Source: Sisyra terminalis (taxonomy: Eukaryota > Arthropoda > Insecta > Neuroptera > Sisyridae). From it: a stretch of 64,000 nt of DNA. The stretch covers positions 61,705,701 to 61,769,700 of the forward strand of contig OY292275.1 of assembly GCA_958496175.1 (NCBI GenBank). The letters are read 5' to 3'. Position numbers and translations under genes: made by a program. Position 1 is the first letter of the stretch. The number at the start of each line of letters is the position of its first letter. Positions 60,239-64,000 of this stretch are shown one piece after another. The notes under the pieces were generated by a model that had not been told where the DNA came from, did no database searches, and worked only from the letters and a program-made list of their open reading frames with translations.

Positions 60239-60483
60239 AACGACAACGGAAGATTGTGCATGAGGCGCTGGAACACGCGCGGCGTATGAGTGGTGTGGAT
60301 GGCGCGTGTAGGGTACCGCGCCCCCGGGTGGTGTCCATTCAGTCGCTGCACCCGGATCCGGCCGTCACATACATTCCGCACTGCACCCTATTGCATCGGT
60401 GTGGCGACGACGCGGGATGCTGCACCGTCGACACCGACACATGTGTCCCCAAATCCCAACAAATCGTTCACCTCTACTTTTAT
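60239..60483 (+). CDS. Pvf: Pvf-type growth factor, PDGF/VEGF cystine-knot exon (gene continues beyond)
   Basis: This exon identifies the gene. The acceptor TGTTGTAG at 60238 leaves AA, which completes codon 250 (CAA) with the C from the previous exon. Residues 251-331 follow and the exon ends at donor TAT|GTAAGT (phase 0). The pattern is C273 then, after 24 residues, P296-x-C298-TLLH-R303-C304-GDDAG-C310-C311, then C318-V-P. This fits the first six cysteines of the PDGF/VEGF cystine knot. The five-residue gap between C304 and C310, instead of two as in vertebrate PDGF, resembles invertebrate Pvf proteins. A basic run (RQRK, residues 251-254) sits just before the domain and could be a processing site, although it is not a perfect furin motif. 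The last beta strand and C-x-C of the domain are missing here, so a further exon must exist; I found none up to 64000. The exon is much GC-richer than its surroundings. Confidence 0.93.
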
Positions 60484-60689
60484 GTAAGTTTTTCCTTTTT
60501 TTTTCAATCAAATTTTCCACCCCCCCAAAAAAAAGGATTTTCCTGTTCTAACTTAAAAGTTCATCAACCAAACATCAAACGTCTAATTATTTTGATCCAA
60601 GGAACAAATCTCTGATATTCATCAAGTCTAAGTACTAGTAAATTTTCAACCCTTAAAAGTTAATGTAGGAAAACGGAGAAGTTACTACA

Positions 60690-61150
60690 GTAAAGACAGT
60701 TCTATGATAGTTGCCCACTAGAAAATTCCTCACATGAAAATTGCCCACCAGCATTGATGCTCACCCGAAAGTTGCCCACATAAAAAATTACTCACAAAGA
60801 AAATTTCTAATTATAAAAATTAACGCACAATGTTCCTCATATTCCTTTTAGTGACAAAAATCTGTCTACGTTTCTATTTCTACTATTTCTTTAATTTAAT
60901 TCGCATTTTAATATCGTAAGATGTAAAGTATCTTTAGACTAACAATAGATACCAGTACAATACTAATAATAAAGCAATAATAAATTAAATTTTAAATAAT
61001 TTTTTCCTATGGGTTAACTTCCATGTGAGAATATATCATTGTGCGTAAATTTCAATATGAGGAATTTTCTTTTGAAGTAAATTTCTCTATTGGGGCAACT
61101 TTAATGTGAAGATTTTTCTATTGGGCAAGTGTCTGGTCACCAGTAAAGAC
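60690..61150. repeat. Inverted arrangement of a TTGCCCAC minisatellite
   Basis: The left side has units of about 26-30 bp containing AGTTGCCCAC and ATTCCTCACATGAAA (60708-60830). The right side (61015-61140) has the reverse complement, for example GGGGCAACTTTAATGTGAAG and TGAGGAATTTTC. The two sides are separated by about 190 bp of unrelated AT-rich sequence. It lies 200 bp after the cystine-knot exon. Confidence 0.6.
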
Positions 61151-61269
61151 TGATCCATAAGTTTGTAAATTTATTGACTACAAAAATATAAAGTGGGATG
61201 GATGCCTCTAAAGTAAAAACATTAAATCAATACTTGAATTTTTAAATACTTAGTCCTTATAAAAATGCA

Positions 61270-61800
61270 TATAAGGTAGAGTGGAGTAAAATCGACCTAG
61301 AAATTATAAAGTTTACTTTAAACTGATGTATTTTCGATCTTTTACACTAAAATCTAATAATTACAGTGTTACTATTAAGCGCATGGGTTATTCTTAAAGT
61401 TGCATTAATTTGGAATAAAAATATCTTCTAAAACTTATGAATTTCTTAGTGACTTTAGGCTGGTAGGGCAAACTTGCCCCGGAATTGGGGTAAAACTGCA
61501 CCTACCTGTTTAAAAATGATTAAATCTTATTTCCTTATATTATGGAGCTAAAGCGGTATTATTATTAGCAATAAAATAACATAGAAATAAAAATAAAAAA
61601 ATCATATTGCTTTTTTTTCGAACCTTTGTTACAGTTTCCACAAACCCAATGCATGCAATTAATGCACAGGATCCACGCTTTTTTGTTAGTGCAATAGTGA
61701 AAATCGCATTTATAAATGATCATCTTCTTTAGAAGAAGAATTAAGAAGAAATATGAGGCCTAGGGTGGTTTTGCCCCGTGTATGGATTTACCCTACTGCT
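61270..61800. repeat. Possible decayed inverted-repeat element with TTGCCCCG motifs
   Basis: GGTAGAGTGGAGTAAAATCGACC near 61276 and TGTATGGATTTACCCTACTG near 61780 form imperfect inverted ends. Between them lie GGGCAAACTTGCCCCGG and GGTTTTGCCCCGTG. It is degenerate with no confirmed duplication. Confidence 0.35.
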
Positions 61801-62835
61801 TCTTAGTCATAAAATGCTTTACCCTTTAGTTTCTGGTAATTCAACAATGAAAGTTTTGATAAACTATAGAAAATTAACTTATTGTCATTCCATTTTGATA
61901 TATATTCCCAATTATTTAAATTTAAAACCATTATCATATTTTATTTAAGTTTGCCCGATTGGGAAAGTCTGAAAAAGGGAAGCAGGGTTAAAACAATGCG
62001 TGAAAGAAAATGGTCTTTCTAGATTAAATGCATTTGTATTTTCCAAGCATCAACTTATAATTGCAATTGTATCTCTGAAGTCATTTTTACATTAAATACT
62101 TGGCAAAAAGTGCACTTAATTTTTTCCTAAAAAGTCACTTTAAAAATGTATGGTTTTCATTGGAAAATTAAAAAATATTTTTTTGGGGTAAGGAAAACAT
62201 TTTCGTCCACTTTTACGAAAGAAAATTTTTATATTTATATTGAGGCATTCCTATTGAATCCTCAATAAGGTCATTTCTAGTCGGGTACTAATGATTAAAG
62301 CGATGCATTGCATCAATCATGCAGTGCTACTATCTGTCGTTAAAAGTTAAAAATTTAAATCAGTTGGGGACCTAAATTACCATATACTGCACGCTATATT
62401 TATTTACCAAAGAAAATGGATAATAATTTTGGACTTGCATATATTATACACACTTTGGGATTAATTAATCAAATAAACAAACAATTGCGCCGTTTATTTT
62501 GAAAGTGAGTTAAGTCCATTTCAAAAACAATACTTATAGTATTATTATTTTTAACCACGGGACCTAAATAAGATATTAAGGAGGAGGAGGGAATAATTGG
62601 CGTTTTTGTTAAAATCAGTAATTTCTGAAAACTTAGCAGTTAAATAATTAGCATACTTTGTTCTAGTTACAAAAAGAAGAATCACCATTAGGACCATCCT
62701 TGAAATGGACTTACCCCACTTTCAAAATAAATGAGTCAATTAATCAATTAATCAATTAAATATTGATATCCGAAGGTTTTGCTGTCTTCAAATATCATAA
62801 GCCTAGGTTAGATACTATCTTGTTTCTAAATAGGG

Positions 62836-63165
62836 ATCATTCATAAAATACGCTACCAGAGTTTCACCTGTTAAATCTTCTCCCCGCTTTTATCCCACAG
62901 GATCACATTTTGTGGGATTCCCTATATAAATATGACGTCATATAAGAGATACAACCCGGACATGATACTATTAATTACCATTAATAGTACACAAATTTTG
63001 AAATAAAAAAATAATTCCTATTTGAATTAAAATTTATATGAATGAAAGTAAAATTATTTGATGAATTTAAATCATCACGATTTATTATCCTCCTAGTCTC
63101 TCTTGTGACATCAAATAACACCCTTTCTCTACCCCTTTGTATAAGGGCATATTTTATGAATAATT
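62836..63165. repeat. Possible inverted-repeat element (GGATCATTCATAAAATACG end)
   Basis: GGGATCATTCATAAAATACG at the left and GCATATTTTATGAATAATTC at the right are inverted. The inside contains TATCCCACAGGATCACATTTTGTGGGAT (local hairpin around CCCACA/TGTGGG) and TGACGTCA at 62933-62940. No protein. Confidence 0.4.
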
Positions 63166-63477
63166 CTTTATATATAGAACCAAAAAAAATTATATACTTC
63201 CTACCTTAATTTGATGATAAACCGTTGTCCAACAATTCATTGTTGTAAATTGATTTTTTCTCCTTCCATATCCTTTGATTGCCTTGACAGTTGAGAATGA
63301 ATTAATCCTCTGGCAACTGGAATCAAAAATTAACCTATTTTATTTTTTGCTAAAAAAATAAATTTATTTAAAGGTGAAATTGGCACAATTTTTATTTTTT
63401 AATTGCTATAAAACCTATTAAAAGCTTACTAGAGGCCGAATGGTCAAGGTAACCCCTTCGAAAACTGGTAATTGTTG

Positions 63478-63938
63478 AGTTCAACAATGAAAAGTGCTTT
63501 TATGTAAAAACGTTAAGACAACTTTTTTGTAGAGCATTAAATTCCCTTCAAGAATCTATATTGTTCATTTCTATATATTTATTTCGTTCGTTAACAAAAT
63601 TCCAAAATAAAGAAGACAAATCTAAAAATTATATCAATGTCTGAAGCTTGATTATTCGGAAAGGGCATACCTGGCAAAAATTTTCAAAAAGACGTTTTTT
63701 GTAGGAAATTTAATTTTCTATAAATATATGTTCAAATGAATTTTTTTACCTTGATAGTTTGACAGCATTGACGCAAAAATGAAAGCACAAATAAAAAATA
63801 AAAATTAAAGATGATTGACCTCTTAATATTAATATTAAGGGCTCAAACCTTTCCGATATTTTTTTTTTGTCTCCTTGAACAATATTTTCGATATACTTTT
63901 CAAAAAAAAAAAACAGTCGATTTTTTTGGCCAAGTCTA
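63478..63938. mobile_element. Half of a family-2 palindrome near the window end
   Basis: One arm from about 63478 (TTTTATGTAAAAACGTTAAG) to the terminal GGCCAAGTCTA at 63938. The inner boundary is approximate. It is followed directly by a sequence matching the arm of the 26168-26756 foldback (AATGTTCTTGGGAACTTGGA). Confidence 0.68.
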
Positions 63939-63965
63939 GTGAATAATATAATAATAAATAATTAA

Positions 63966-64000
63966 TAATGTTCTTGGGAACTTGGACTCAAATAATGAGA
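63966..64000. repeat. Start of another copy of the 26168-type foldback, cut by the window end
   Basis: AATGTTCTTGGGAACTTGGA followed by CTCAAATAATGAGA matches the outer end of the foldback at 26168. Confidence 0.6.

Noticed and set aside
60061..60381. Long - strand frames opposite the cystine-knot exon
   Set aside because: Antisense shadows of the GC-rich exon; no domain.
60484..64000. Search for the last cystine-knot exon (C-x-C strand)
   Set aside because: No segment combined an acceptor, phase 0 and a C-x-C coding pattern; the next exon probably lies beyond the window.

Overview
The window is animal nuclear DNA, very AT-rich and full of transposons, and most likely from an insect. The only gene I can support is a PDGF/VEGF-related growth factor of the insect Pvf type on the + strand. 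Its cystine-knot cysteine pattern (PxC, HRC, GCC, CVP) is in the last visible exon. The splice sites are GT..AG and the reading frame runs through all three coding exons. I cannot name the order or species.

Layout: 1-7245 is gene-free DNA with small transposons and one truncated palindrome. A GC-richer block at 8250-8544 looks like a promoter or non-coding first exon, and a 996-bp palindrome sits directly upstream of it. The first coding exon (15114-15855, ATG at 15340) encodes a signal peptide, a His-rich stretch and the start of an acidic stretch. Then comes a 41.7-kb intron (15856-57507), exon 57508-57739 (acidic and linker), a 2.5-kb intron, and exon 60239-60483 (first six cysteines of the cystine knot). 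The rest of the gene lies beyond 64000 or was not recognised. The visible 331 residues are the secreted N-terminal part of a ligand that in insects signals through the receptor tyrosine kinase Pvr.

The introns are built almost entirely of repeats. (1) Two related families of about 1-kb near-perfect palindromes have TAGACTG ends; five copies keep 8-bp target-site duplications. (2) Two Helitrons have textbook ends (A|TC...CTAG|T). (3) Two hAT elements carry a decayed transposase C-terminus, one of them split by a Helitron. (4) Short inverted-repeat elements have 9-bp duplications. (5) Three tandem arrays have periods near 660 bp (four sub-units), 357 bp and about 900 bp. (6) Other large foldbacks lie at 19330-20820, 50869-51479, 54912-56573 and 57966-59303. 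Several foldbacks carry paired, outward-facing motifs resembling a hammerhead-ribozyme core.

The most unusual aspect is that a developmental growth-factor gene must transcribe and splice through at least six inverted repeats with arms of 300-830 nt.
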